The notes under the pieces: model-generated
The model's input: only the letters and a program-made list of their open reading frames with translations
Told to the model about the DNA's origin: nothing
The model's database searches: none
Source: an uncultured Flavobacteriales bacterium
GTDB lineage: Bacteria > Bacteroidota > Bacteroidia > Flavobacteriales_D > Sanyastnellaceae
Reading direction: 5' to 3'
DNA: 36,628 bases
Assembly (NCBI GenBank): GCA_949373165.1
Contig: CASICO010000031.1
Span: 1-36,628 of the forward strand
In this document: in pieces, positions 24,874 through 34,091 of the stretch
Layout: each line of letters opens with the position of its first letter
Numbering within the stretch: the stretch's first letter is position 1
Position numbers and translations under genes: made by a program

Positions 24874-26636
24874 GTATCCAAGTCTAGCGTTTCATCGCAC
24901 CTGGCCGCCAACTCGCGATCGTGCGTGATGATGATGATCAATGCGCCTTGGTCCGCTCTTTCACGAAGAATGGCAAAGACACGATCACGGCTGTCCACAT
25001 CCAATGCACTGGTCGCCTCGTCCAAGAGCAGCACCTTCGTTTCCATTTGCAAAGACCTCAACAAGGCCAAACGCTGCTGTTGTCCCCCGCTCAAATTGCT
25101 CCCTGCTTCATTCAACTGGAACTGCAATGGATCCTTGCCCAAGCAAGTACTTAACCCAAGACGCTCTATCAGATCGAGAACAAGCGTTGCGTCAACAGTC
25201 CGCCCTGGAGCCCTGAACGTCAAATTGTCGGTTACGGAACCCGAGAAGAAAAAAGGTTGTTGACTCAAGTACCCCAATTCAGCCAACCAAGACTCCCGAG
25301 AACACGTTTTGCCAACGCTCCATTCCTGGGTCCCATCTGCAACCAACACCTCTCCGCCTTGCAAGGGGTGGATGCCCAGCATGGCATTCACCAAGGTGCT
25401 CTTTCCGGTGCCCGAAGCCCCCACAACCCCATGGATTCGTCCTGGGCGGAACTCGTGCGTCAAATTGGTCAAGACCGGCGTTTCCAATGCCGCATAACCC
25501 ACCGTGAGATCGCGCAAGACAATGGAAGGGACTCCCTGCAATTGAAGTGCAGATTTACCCTCGGCTTTGAGCGCTTTGTCATTCACCTCCACGCCCTTTT
25601 CAATCGCACCAAGCAGAAACATGCTCCGTTTCATCTCCATGCGCACCCCGTTGATTCGGCTCATCGTGGGCATAATGCGGTACGCACCTATGGCCATCAG
25701 GGTCAGCATTTCAAAAAACGTGTCTTCTGCAGTCCCCAAAAGCAGGCTGATCACAATCGCCCCACTCACCCCCATCACCGCGAGCACCTCATAGGTTTTG
25801 GCCGGAAGGGAATTGAGAACAGAGGCGTTACTCGAAACCCGGTAGAGCAGCTTTGCCGTTCCCAAATACGCCTTGCGCACCGGCTCCTCGGCTCGAAAAG
25901 TGATGACCTCCAAAAAACCCCGAATGGCATTGGTGACCATTGCATTTGTTTGCGGGCCATGGTCCTGCTGGATGCGACCGTAGGCCTTTAGCCTTTGGTT
26001 GGTCAACTTTCGGATGAACAAAGTGCCAGAGGCCATCAAAATGGCCACGGAAACCAGCACAATGGGCTCGTAAACAAGCAATCCAATGCAAATGACCGCA
26101 ATCACGAAAACCTCCGTGATCAAACGGAGAGACCCCACCATAAAAGCGTTTGCAAAGCCCGCAGGCCAGACATTGATTTCCGCGAGAATTCGACCGGAAT
26201 TGCTCCCCCGGAGATTTTCGAGGTTCTGAGAAAAATGGTAAGACCACATGATCCCAGACAACCGGTGCGCGACAGAAAATGAAAATCGGGTTTGGAACAG
26301 TGTTAAGGCCAGTCCTATTGCAGCCTTGAATGCAAATACGACAACAAGCAAAATGGAAAGGAGGATGAGAAAGTCAGACTCCGTTTCCACCCCCATCTGC
26401 AGGGTCCACCCATAAAATGAATCTAGGAATTCATAGCGATGAATCGCCTCCGGCTGAATCGCCAAGCCAATGACCGGCACAACTGCTGCCAGCCCCAAAA
26501 CCTCCACAACACTGTTGAGCACCACCGTACCCAACATCAACAAAGAAGTCTGTCGCTCTTTTGACGTGAGCAAATGAAAGACCCTTGAGATCACCCGAAG
26601 CAAGCCATCCTGCTCTGGATTTTCAGTGGCATTCAT
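24870..26636 (-). CDS. ABC exporter, fused permease and ATPase (PglK/MsbA-like)
   Basis: A 588-residue half-transporter. The N-terminal ~330 residues hold about six membrane helices (for example TSLLMLGTVVLNSVVEVLGL, LLSILLVVVFAFKAAIGLAL and FVIAVICIGLLVYEPIVLVS). The C-terminal ATPase has Walker A GASGTGKST (about 405-413), signature LSGGQQQRLAL (about 514) and Walker B VLLLDEATSALD (about 533-544). It would work as a homodimer. The start (SRVFHLLTSKERQTSLLML, with the VVPVIGLA helix) resembles PglK-type lipid-linked oligosaccharide flippases, fitting its position between purA and glycan-modifying genes. The substrate is an inference. It overlaps purA and the carbamoyltransferase by ATGA on both sides. 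Confidence 0.88.
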   Translation of the reverse strand: MNATENPEQDGLLRVISRVFHLLTSKERQTSLLMLGTVVLNSVVEVLGLAAVVPVIGLAIQPEAIHRYEFLDSFYGWTLQMGVETESDFLILLSILLVVVFAFKAAIGLALTLFQTRFSFSVAHRLSGIMWSYHFSQNLENLRGSNSGRILAEINVWPAGFANAFMVGSLRLITEVFVIAVICIGLLVYEPIVLVSVAILMASGTLFIRKLTNQRLKAYGRIQQDHGPQTNAMVTNAIRGFLEVITFRAEEPVRKAYLGTAKLLYRVSSNASVLNSLPAKTYEVLAVMGVSGAIVISLLLGTAEDTFFEMLTLMAIGAYRIMPTMSRINGVRMEMKRSMFLLGAIEKGVEVNDKALKAEGKSALQLQGVPSIVLRDLTVGYAALETPVLTNLTHEFRPGRIHGVVGASGTGKSTLVNAMLGIHPLQGGEVLVADGTQEWSVGKTCSRESWLAELGYLSQQPFFFSGSVTDNLTFRAPGRTVDATLVLDLIERLGLSTCLGKDPLQFQLNEAGSNLSGGQQQRLALLRSLQMETKVLLLDEATSALDVDSRDRVFAILRERADQGALIIIITHDRELAARCDETLDLDT

Positions 26637-27904
26637 GAAGCCATCTCATGCGTTTGGGCGCGGTCTGGGCCCATGCTGACGATGCTGATTCGGGTTTTGG
26701 TTAGCGACTCGATTTCTTGGACATAGTTCATCAAAGAGGCAGGCAATTCTGTTCCTGAGCCCGATTGTCCTGCACCCGGCCAGCCTTCTCGCGGCTCAAA
26801 AATGGGGTTCACCAAAGACTCTTCGAGCAGATAGGGAAGGTGGTCTGACCGCTCTCCGTCTACTTCGTAGTGTGTGCAGACTTGCACCTCTTCAAAGCTG
26901 TCCAGCACATCGGCCTTCATCATGCACAGCTGGGTGGCACCGTTGAGCATGCACGCGTGTTTTAAGGCGGGAAGGTCCAACCAACCGCAGCGACGTGGGC
27001 GTCCTGTGGTGGCGCCAAATTCGTGGCCGGCCTTGCGCAGGGCCTCACCAGTATCGCCATGCAGTTCCGTTGGGAATGGGCCGGAGCCCACGCGGGTGCA
27101 ATACGCCTTAAAAATGCCGATCACTTCTCCGATCCGGGTGGGCGCAACCCCGAGACCTGTGCACGCTCCAGCTGCGGTCGTGGTGGAGCTGGTTACAAAT
27201 GGATAGGTGCCAAAGTCAATGTCGAGCAAGGTGCCTTGTGCACCTTCAGCCAGTACGCGTTTTCCAGCATCGAGCTGGTCGTTGATCCATTGCTCAGAAT
27301 CGACCACTGGAATTTGACGCAACCGTTCAATGGAAGCGAACCAAGCGGGTTCGTGTTCCGAGAGGTCGTAGCTGAATTCGCTGAAATTGCTGAGCAGGCG
27401 GGCGTGCTTTTTTACCAAGCGGTCGTAACGTTCCTTGAAGTCGGGCAAAAAGATGTCGCCCACGCGCAATCCGTTTCGGCCAGTCTTGTCCATGTAGGTG
27501 GGGCCAATTCCGCGGAGAGTTGAACCAATCTTGTCCTTGCCCTTGTCCTGCTCATTGGCCGCGTCGAGGAGGCGATGCGTTGGCAGGATGAGGTGTGCCT
27601 TGCGCGAGATGAGCATTCGGGCGTCCACCTGAACACCGTGCTCCTCCACTTCTCCAATCTCACGTTGCAACGTAACCGGATCGATGACCACGCCGTTGCC
27701 AATCAAGTTGAGCTTGCCCTCACGGAAAATGCCACTGGGAATGGTGTGCAAGACGTGTTTACGCCCATCAAATTCCAAGGTGTGACCCGCATTTGGGCCG
27801 CCTTGGAAGCGGGCAATGATGTCGTACTGAGGGGTCAGCACATCCACAATCTTCCCCTTTCCTTCATCGCCCCATTGGAGCCCGAGCAAAACGTCAACTT
27901 TCAT
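26633..27904 (-). CDS. purA: Adenylosuccinate synthetase
   Basis: A 423-residue cytosolic enzyme joining IMP and aspartate with GTP to give adenylosuccinate, first step to AMP. The P-loop-like GLQWGDEGKGKIVD holds Asp13, and GGPNAGHT holds His41, both catalytic in the family. Further marks are GNGVVIDP, STLRGIGPTYMDK, EGAQGTLLDIDFGTYPFVTSS and GRPRRCGWLDL. The ATG at 27904 gives the family start; an upstream in-frame ATG at 27949 only adds 15 unlike residues. Unusually for a core purine gene it leads directly, with an ATGA overlap, into a glycan export and modification operon. Confidence 0.97.
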   Translation of the reverse strand: MKVDVLLGLQWGDEGKGKIVDVLTPQYDIIARFQGGPNAGHTLEFDGRKHVLHTIPSGIFREGKLNLIGNGVVIDPVTLQREIGEVEEHGVQVDARMLISRKAHLILPTHRLLDAANEQDKGKDKIGSTLRGIGPTYMDKTGRNGLRVGDIFLPDFKERYDRLVKKHARLLSNFSEFSYDLSEHEPAWFASIERLRQIPVVDSEQWINDQLDAGKRVLAEGAQGTLLDIDFGTYPFVTSSTTTAAGACTGLGVAPTRIGEVIGIFKAYCTRVGSGPFPTELHGDTGEALRKAGHEFGATTGRPRRCGWLDLPALKHACMLNGATQLCMMKADVLDSFEEVQVCTHYEVDGERSDHLPYLLEESLVNPIFEPREGWPGAGQSGSGTELPASLMNYVQEIESLTKTRISIVSMGPDRAQTHEMAS

Positions 27905-27956
27905 TGGTCCTGAATCAAGGGGTGAAAATACACCGCAACACAAGTCCAATCCCGAT

Positions 27957-27972
27957 TAGAACAAAGGTTCTA
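27957..27972. other. Short perfect inverted repeat between relA/spoT and purA
   Basis: TAGAAC-AAAG-GTTCTA is a six-base-pair stem with a four-base loop, ten bases after the relA/spoT stop. There is no T-run, so it is a poor intrinsic terminator; it could be a weak terminator, an operator, or chance. Confidence 0.25.
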
Positions 27973-27981
27973 CTCCACAAT

Positions 27982-30207
27982 TCATGGCAGTTCATCCTCC
28001 AAGCGGTCTACCGAGGCCATGCCCGGAACTTGACGCAACCGCTCAATCAATTCACCCAGATGGCCTGTATCGTTGACCAGCACTTCGATTCGGCCCTCAA
28101 ACGAGCCCTCGTTGGTCTCGAAGCTCACCTTTTTCATGTCCACGGACATGTCGGCAGAAATGATGCCTGTAATGTGGTTCACAAGGCCAATGTCGTCGAC
28201 CCCCGCAAAGGCAATGGTGGCCGTCGCTTTGACGGCCTCTGCACCCTCCCGATCCTCGTCCCCGGCCCAGCGGGCTTTGAGAACGCGATACCCATACTTG
28301 GACAAAAGCTGTGTCGAATTGGGGCAGGCAGAACGGTGAATTTTGATTCCGCCCGAAACGGTCACGAAGCCAAAAACCTCGTCGCCTGGAATGGGTCGAC
28401 AGCATGCTGCCATGCTGTAGTCGAGAGACTGGTTGTCCATGCCGAGAACCAAGGCGCCCTCGGGCTTTTTGGCTTTCACCGGTGTCGGTTCTGATTCGGT
28501 CTCTGGAGCGGCTGCTGGTCGGCGAACGAAATGCAGGCGTCCACCCCGAACCTCGTGTGCGGGGAATTCATCCAGCATTACCCGGCCATCGGCCAAGCGC
28601 ACAAACAGCTCCGCAGTGCTGTTGACCCGCATGCGATGGGCCAATTCCTCCAAGTTCCCTTGGATAAAATCGATGCTGAGTTTTTTAAACTGCTTCCTGA
28701 GTTTTTCCTTGCCTTCGGCCGCCAGTTTCTGTCGGTCGGCCCTCAGTGAGGCCCGAATTTTCGAGCGCGCAGAGGCTGTGGCCACCATGTTGACCCAGTC
28801 TTCCTTGGGCTTTTGCTTGCGCGAAGTCAAGATCTCCACCTGATCACCGCTCTGCAGCACATACCCGATGGGCACCAGTTTCTTGTTGACTTTGGCTCCG
28901 ATGCACTTCTGTCCCACCTGCGTGTGCACCCGGAAAGCGAAATCCAACGCCGTTGCTCCCTTTCCGATCACGATGAGGTCGCCGTTGGGCGTGAAAATGT
29001 AAACCTCCTCATTGAACAGGTCGAGCTTGAGCTCATCCACAAACTCCAACGCGCTGTCTTCCCCACCTTCGATGACCTCGCGGATTTGGCCAATCCATTC
29101 GTCCAGTCGATTGTCTCCTCGCTGTCCCTTGTAGCGCCAATGGGCGGCGTATCCCTTCTCGGCGATCTCGTCCATCCGTTCGGACCGAATCTGAACCTCC
29201 ACCCACTTTCCAGTCGGGGACATCACTGTGGTGTGCAAGCTCTCGTAGCCGTTGGCTTTTGGAATGGAAATCCAATCGCGCAGACGGTCGGGGTTGGGTG
29301 GGTAGAAATCCGTAACGACACTGTAGGTCCGCCAAGCATCGCTCTTCTCCTGCTCTGGCTTGGTATCGAGCACAATGCGGATGGCAAAAATGTCGTAGAT
29401 GTCTTCGAACGACACCTTTTGCTTCTGCATCTTATTCCAGATGCTGGCAATGGATTTGGGCCGGCCTTTGATGGCAAATTTGAGCCCTTCCTTGGTGAGT
29501 GCCTCTTTGATGGGCGCAGCAAAAGAGTTGATGAAGCGCGTGCGCACAGCCTTGGTTTTGCGCAGCTTTTGCTCGATCACAGCATATTCCTCCGGCTGAC
29601 GGTAGCGCAGACTCAGGTCCTCGAGCTCGCTTTTGATGGTGTACAGCCCCAAGCGGTGCGCCAGTGGCGCGTACATAAAGTCGGTTTCGCCCGCGATTTT
29701 GAGCTGTTTCTCCCGCTTCATGCTCCCCAGCGTGCGCATGTTGTGCAACCGGTCTGCGATCTTGATGAGGATCACGCGGATGTCGTCACTCAACGTCAGC
29801 AGCATCTTCCTGAAGTTCTCCGCTTGGGCGCTTTGGGAAGGGTCGAAAATTCCCGAAATCTTGGTAAGGCCATCGATGATGGCCCGTTCCCGCTTGCCGA
29901 ACATGCGCTCGATGTCGTCGAGCGTAACCCAAGTGTCTTCAACTGTGTCGTGCAACAGTGCGCACACAATGCTCGTGGTGTCCAGTCCTATCTCCTCTGC
30001 ACAGATGCGCGCAACCGCAATGGGATGAAAGATGTAGGCTTCTCCAGACCGGCGGCGCATGTCCTTGTGCGCCTCAACCGCCAACTCCCACGCCTTTCGA
30101 ATCCGCTTCCGGTCCTCCTTTCCCTTGCTCTGATCCGCCGCACGCAACAGCCGCCGGTACTCCCGGGCCAAGTCGCGTTTCTCTATTTCAGGATCGGGAA
30201 GGGACAT
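27982..30207 (-). CDS. Bifunctional RelA/SpoT-type (p)ppGpp synthetase/hydrolase
   Basis: A 741-residue full-length Rel protein that makes and degrades (p)ppGpp in the stringent response. The HD hydrolase domain (about 30-190) has His61 in YIFHPIAVA and HDTVEDT (86-92), so hydrolysis looks intact. The synthetase domain (about 235-365) has GRPKSIASIWNKM, YDIFAIRIVLD, IPKANGYESLHTTV and EVQIRSERMDEIAEKGYAAH. The TGS domain follows (VYIFTPNGDLIVIGKGATAL, about 400-460), then a Cys-containing conserved region (SLDYSMAACCRPIPGDEV) and a C-terminal ACT domain. It is divergent from the glycosyltransferase at 30230 across only 22 bp. Confidence 0.95.
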   Translation of the reverse strand: MSLPDPEIEKRDLAREYRRLLRAADQSKGKEDRKRIRKAWELAVEAHKDMRRRSGEAYIFHPIAVARICAEEIGLDTTSIVCALLHDTVEDTWVTLDDIERMFGKRERAIIDGLTKISGIFDPSQSAQAENFRKMLLTLSDDIRVILIKIADRLHNMRTLGSMKREKQLKIAGETDFMYAPLAHRLGLYTIKSELEDLSLRYRQPEEYAVIEQKLRKTKAVRTRFINSFAAPIKEALTKEGLKFAIKGRPKSIASIWNKMQKQKVSFEDIYDIFAIRIVLDTKPEQEKSDAWRTYSVVTDFYPPNPDRLRDWISIPKANGYESLHTTVMSPTGKWVEVQIRSERMDEIAEKGYAAHWRYKGQRGDNRLDEWIGQIREVIEGGEDSALEFVDELKLDLFNEEVYIFTPNGDLIVIGKGATALDFAFRVHTQVGQKCIGAKVNKKLVPIGYVLQSGDQVEILTSRKQKPKEDWVNMVATASARSKIRASLRADRQKLAAEGKEKLRKQFKKLSIDFIQGNLEELAHRMRVNSTAELFVRLADGRVMLDEFPAHEVRGGRLHFVRRPAAAPETESEPTPVKAKKPEGALVLGMDNQSLDYSMAACCRPIPGDEVFGFVTVSGGIKIHRSACPNSTQLLSKYGYRVLKARWAGDEDREGAEAVKATATIAFAGVDDIGLVNHITGIISADMSVDMKKVSFETNEGSFEGRIEVLVNDTGHLGELIERLRQVPGMASVDRLEDELP

Positions 30208-30216
30208 CTGAAAAGA

Positions 30217-30226
30217 GTAAATTTAC
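30217..30226. promoter_or_regulatory. Palindromic double -7 box between relA/spoT and the glycosyltransferase operon
   Basis: GTAAATTTAC is a perfect 10-bp palindrome in the middle of the 22-bp gap between two divergent start codons. Read on either strand it contains TAAATTTA, one mismatch from the Bacteroidetes -7 box TAnnTTTG. It may serve both directions or bind a dimeric regulator. No matching TTG at -33 is evident on either side. Confidence 0.35.
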
Positions 30227-30229
30227 ATC

Positions 30230-31141
30230 ATGACGAAAGGGCCATTGTTTTCGGTACTCTGCACGAACTATAACAATGCCGCTCATATCCCAGCAATGGT
30301 CCAGAGCTTAATGAAGCAAACCTACAGCAATTGGGAGCTTCTGTTTGTTGACGACGCATCTACAGACAACTCTCTATCAGTCATCCGAGAGTTCACCGAC
30401 CCACGCATACGCATAGAAGCTACATCTATAAATCTCGGTGCAGGCGGTGCCGCAATCAAAGCTGCCTCTATGACCAAAGGCGTCATTGCTGGCAGACTTG
30501 ATGCAGACGACGCTCTAGAACCACAAGCGCTCCAGTGTATGGTTAATGCCCACAGGCAACATCCTTCTACTTCCCTTATCACCAGTCAAATAATCGCTTG
30601 CACTCCTGATCTTCAGGAATCAAAAGTGCCCTGGCACGTAAATAAACCGGTTCCAAAAGACTCTTTCATTCTGGCCCACCCTACCGTTGGAGCCTTTGCT
30701 ACATTCAAGACGTCTCACCTCAAGAAGACCCAGGGCTTCGACTCTAGTCTACGACGTGCTGTGGATCTCGATATTTACTTAAAACTAGAAGAAGTCGGTG
30801 AAGTCCTCACCCTTTCCGAAAGGCTATACCGGTATCGAGCGAACCCAAATGGCATTTCACAAGGTGGGAACGGAACACTCGCAAAAGCTTCGGCATACAA
30901 GGTGATGGTGACTGCATATCACAGACGCAAAGCCGCTGGATTCAAAAACAATATCTCCAGAAGTGAAGCCCGCAACATAAGAATCCGACAACATCAAATC
31001 GATCTTCATCACACCCAGACCGGGTGGTCTTCCCTGCGCTCACTCTTATCCACTGCCATCCTTTTCCCAGAACTCATTGCATACCCCATTGTCTGGAGGA
31101 ACACTCTCTCTAGCATCCTAAGAGGCAACAAAACCGGATGA
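30230..31141 (+). CDS. GT2-family glycosyltransferase
   Basis: A 303-residue GT-A enzyme. Start FSVLCTNYNNAAHIPAMVQS, nucleotide-binding LLFVDDASTDNS, and the metal/donor motif GRLDADDALEP (about 86-96). Near 145 it has AHPTVGAFATF, and the C-terminus is a helical and basic stretch ending in a hydrophobic segment that may touch the membrane. First gene of the plus-strand glycosyltransferase run, starting 22 bp from divergent relA/spoT. Its stop overlaps the next start (ATGA). Codon and base use are visibly more AT-rich than in relA/spoT. Donor and acceptor unknown. Confidence 0.87.
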   Translation: MTKGPLFSVLCTNYNNAAHIPAMVQSLMKQTYSNWELLFVDDASTDNSLSVIREFTDPRIRIEATSINLGAGGAAIKAASMTKGVIAGRLDADDALEPQALQCMVNAHRQHPSTSLITSQIIACTPDLQESKVPWHVNKPVPKDSFILAHPTVGAFATFKTSHLKKTQGFDSSLRRAVDLDIYLKLEEVGEVLTLSERLYRYRANPNGISQGGNGTLAKASAYKVMVTAYHRRKAAGFKNNISRSEARNIRIRQHQIDLHHTQTGWSSLRSLLSTAILFPELIAYPIVWRNTLSSILRGNKTG

Positions 31142-32172
31142 TCCATCACATTTGTTATCGCAATTCTGGGGGCATCAACACCTACGTACAAAACCTGATA
31201 GCAGGCAGCCCTGGTGCACAATCTCTACATCTGATTGACCGCCCGATTCGTGGCCAGAAATCCGCCGACCTATTTCATACATCAGAGCGAAACGCCACCC
31301 TTGTTTTTCATGACCCTGCATTGTTTCGAGCGCACATTGGCCAGCACGAATCACAGGCTCTCCTTGCCCTGCACGGAGACAACCAGTACTACTATCAAGC
31401 ATCTGAGGAATTTGGGTTTATCTCAGACGGAATCCTCTCAGTTTCTTCAACAATTAAATCCAATCTCAACCACAGATTTCGTAGCAAAACTCTTGTCTTA
31501 GGGCCATGCATCAGCCAACTGAACAATACCTTGGCACGAATGCCGATAAGCTTACATCCAAAACTCATTTTTATCGGAAGAGAGGAAGCAAACAAGGGTG
31601 TCCACCTGCTGCCCGAGATAGACAAGATTCTCAAGAATAAGGGATTGACACCTCATTGGTCAATCGTAATTAGTTCAAGACCTGAAACCCACATTAATTT
31701 CAGAAGGTGGATAGCAACGTGTTCAAGAGTGACCCTTTATGAGAACATTCCAAATGACTCTCTACAGCACTTTCTTGAAGAACACAGCGCCCTGATTTTA
31801 CCCAGCCAAACCGAAGGCCACCCGATGGTGGTCATCGAGGCACTTGCCCGCGGCGTTGCTCCCTTTCCATTAAACTACTGCGACGATTGCGCCTCACATT
31901 TACCCGAAGACCCAAGTGGAATTGTCACACCCTCAATGCGTCATGAAGAATTGGCTTTGAAAGTCGTTCAATACTCTGCCCAGCCCAAGTCGAAAATTGA
32001 AGCTTGGCAAAAAGCGGCTTTGAGGTTTGTCCTGCAAAGCCATAACCCTGAAATACAAGCTTCCTCACTCATGGCCTTCGTAAATTCTATTGAACCCTCC
32101 TCCAAGTCTCCCACCAAACTTCGATACCACAAATGGCAACGCAAGCTACTGCGCGCCATAAATGCATGGTGA
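31138..32172 (+). CDS. GT4-family glycosyltransferase
   Basis: A 344-residue GT-B enzyme. It begins MIHHICYRNSGGINTYVQNL, with the glycine-rich acceptor loop SGGINTY. The donor domain has LIFIGREEANKGVHLLPEID (about 141-160) and ALILPSQTEGHPMVVIEALA (about 218-237), the latter including the E-x7-E-like motif. ATGA overlap with the upstream GT2. A 102-bp gap follows before the next gene; no promoter, terminator or small gene was recognised in it. Sugar specificity cannot be read. Confidence 0.85.
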   Translation: MIHHICYRNSGGINTYVQNLIAGSPGAQSLHLIDRPIRGQKSADLFHTSERNATLVFHDPALFRAHIGQHESQALLALHGDNQYYYQASEEFGFISDGILSVSSTIKSNLNHRFRSKTLVLGPCISQLNNTLARMPISLHPKLIFIGREEANKGVHLLPEIDKILKNKGLTPHWSIVISSRPETHINFRRWIATCSRVTLYENIPNDSLQHFLEEHSALILPSQTEGHPMVVIEALARGVAPFPLNYCDDCASHLPEDPSGIVTPSMRHEELALKVVQYSAQPKSKIEAWQKAALRFVLQSHNPEIQASSLMAFVNSIEPSSKSPTKLRYHKWQRKLLRAINAW

Positions 32173-32274
32173 TTTTCTTCAAGCAATGTGCGCTGGGAGC
32201 CAAAAAGTTGACGAATTCCACGCCGCGGACTGGGCAGACCAATGCCTTTTGCTTCGGCACCCTGAAACGAAACA

Positions 32275-33144
32275 ATGAAAGCACCAACGGTAAGTGTTTT
32301 GACAACGGTATACAACCGGGCTCACTTTTTAGCTGATTGTATTGACAGTGTCTTGGGCGGGCACTTTCAAGATTTCGAATTGATTATCATAGATGACCAG
32401 TCCACCGATGGCTCCTTCGAAATTGCAACTCAATATGCCGAGAAAGATTCGCGCATAAAAGTCCACTTGAACCCCGTGAACCTAGGTGACTACCCAAACC
32501 GGAACAAAGCAGCCTCAATTGCGTGTGGCAAATACATCAAGTACCTCGACGCAGACGACATGCTTGGGAAATTCGCAATTGACATTATGGTCGATGCCAT
32601 TGAACGCTTCCCTAGCGCCGGATTTGCCTTGTTCGACTTTGGCCCGAACCGACCTTTGAAGCCCATTCTGTTGCAACCAGATGAGATTTTTACTGCTCAT
32701 TATTCTGGGCAGCATGATTTTCTTCATCGGTCACCTCTCAGCGCCATCATCAACCGAAAGGCATTTAGTGAGGCTGGTGGATTCAAGCCTGAGCCATACA
32801 CAAGCGACTTCGAGCTTTGGCATCGCCTCGGTGCACAACACGCCATGGTCATGATGTCCCCATGGCCATTGTTTTGGAGAGAACATGCCCATCAACAAAG
32901 TGAAGTCAACAGAACGGATGCAACCATCCCCATGAAATACCTGCTTCTCACAGAAGATTTTCTTTGCGAAGCTTCAAGCCCCTTGCAACAACAGCAGCGC
33001 TTGAGTTTGCTCAAGAGCCAAAAGAAAAAAATCGCACGCACCGTGCTTTACTCCCTCAAGACAAGAGGAGCCAAAACCATGCTGAGGCTGAAAAGGCAAA
33101 CAAACCGAAGCTGGGTTACATTGATGCGAGACGCATTTTCATGA
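32275..33144 (+). CDS. GT2-family glycosyltransferase
   Basis: A 289-residue GT-A enzyme. Start PTVSVLTTVYNRAHFLADCI, ELIIIDDQSTDGSF and the donor motif IKYLDADDMLGK (about 84-95). A typical acceptor-side tryptophan region TSDFELWHRLGAQH lies near 175-188. The C-terminal part is basic (KKKIARTVLYSLKTRG). It is coupled to the next gene by ATGA. The N-terminal half resembles the GT2 genes on both sides in layout but the sequences are well diverged. Confidence 0.87.
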   Translation: MKAPTVSVLTTVYNRAHFLADCIDSVLGGHFQDFELIIIDDQSTDGSFEIATQYAEKDSRIKVHLNPVNLGDYPNRNKAASIACGKYIKYLDADDMLGKFAIDIMVDAIERFPSAGFALFDFGPNRPLKPILLQPDEIFTAHYSGQHDFLHRSPLSAIINRKAFSEAGGFKPEPYTSDFELWHRLGAQHAMVMMSPWPLFWREHAHQQSEVNRTDATIPMKYLLLTEDFLCEASSPLQQQQRLSLLKSQKKKIARTVLYSLKTRGAKTMLRLKRQTNRSWVTLMRDAFS

Positions 33145-34091
33145 AGTTTAGTGTGATCATTCCCTGTTTCAATGCCGAGGCCTTTTTAGACCAGACCCTT
33201 CAGTCTTGCATTGACCAAGGTGAGGTTTTGGGAGAAGTGATTGTTGTAGATGATGGGTCAACAGATGGCAGCCACGCACTAGCAAAGCGCTGGGAACAAC
33301 AAAACAAAAAAATTCAAGTCATTCACAACCCACGAAAGGGAGGACAGGCTGCAAGAAATACAGGCCTCGAGTACGCCCGTCACCCCTTGATTCAATGGCT
33401 AGATGCAGATGATGTTTTGGGTGCAGAGAAATTGAACACTGCTCAAGCCTTTCATCGCGCAAACCCAAATCAACTTTTGGCATGCCCCTGGTTTTCCTTT
33501 CGAAACGAAGTGAGTCCTCAGCAGCTTGTGAGTGATGTCGATTGGAAACAAATCTCAGCCAACTCATCCCCTGAAGATTGGATTGCGCGGGACGTCCACA
33601 TGGCTCTACATTGTTACACTGGAAGCCGAAATCTCTTTATTAAAACTGGACCTTGGGATGAAACCTTGACCATTAACCAAGACGGTGAATATTTCACAAG
33701 GGTCATCGCCCAAAGTGAGGGGGTTCATTTCACAACCGACGTTGCGGTCCATTACCGCAGAGGCTTGAGCAACTCCACTTCCCAATTTTCCCCCAGCAAA
33801 GTCCAATCTCTCTTTCAAAGCATTCAATCCATTCAAGCAGTAGCATTCGAGCTTGAATCCTCTCTGCGAATGCGGCAAATGATGGCCAATCGATGGCAGC
33901 ACTTCATCTACACAGCCTACCCCCATTCACCTGAACTAATTTCTGCGGCCAAAGAGAAACTCAAATCTCTGCCAACACCCAACATCAGCAATCCGAATGC
34001 AGTCAGTGGATTCAGCAAAATGATCAGCAAAACATTCGGTTGGAAAGCGCTCACTCAAGCCCGAATGCTACGCTCTCGACTCACACTATGA
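33141..34091 (+). CDS. GT2-family glycosyltransferase
   Basis: A 316-residue GT-A enzyme. MKFSVIIPCFNAEAFLDQTL at the start, VIVVDDGSTDGSHALAKRW (about 34-52) and LIQWLDADDVLG (about 83-94, DXD-type). NQDGEYFTRVIAQSEGV near 175 is the usual acidic catalytic stretch before the acceptor region. The start at 33141 is set by the ATGA overlap with the preceding stop and by the canonical GT2 beginning; the open frame extends further up only inside the previous gene. Confidence 0.87.
   Translation: MKFSVIIPCFNAEAFLDQTLQSCIDQGEVLGEVIVVDDGSTDGSHALAKRWEQQNKKIQVIHNPRKGGQAARNTGLEYARHPLIQWLDADDVLGAEKLNTAQAFHRANPNQLLACPWFSFRNEVSPQQLVSDVDWKQISANSSPEDWIARDVHMALHCYTGSRNLFIKTGPWDETLTINQDGEYFTRVIAQSEGVHFTTDVAVHYRRGLSNSTSQFSPSKVQSLFQSIQSIQAVAFELESSLRMRQMMANRWQHFIYTAYPHSPELISAAKEKLKSLPTPNISNPNAVSGFSKMISKTFGWKALTQARMLRSRLTL

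Noticed and set aside
28813..30273. Long open frame on the plus strand opposite relA/spoT (486 codons)
   Set aside because: Antisense shadow of a strongly conserved gene, low-complexity composition, and it runs across the relA start into the next gene's start region.
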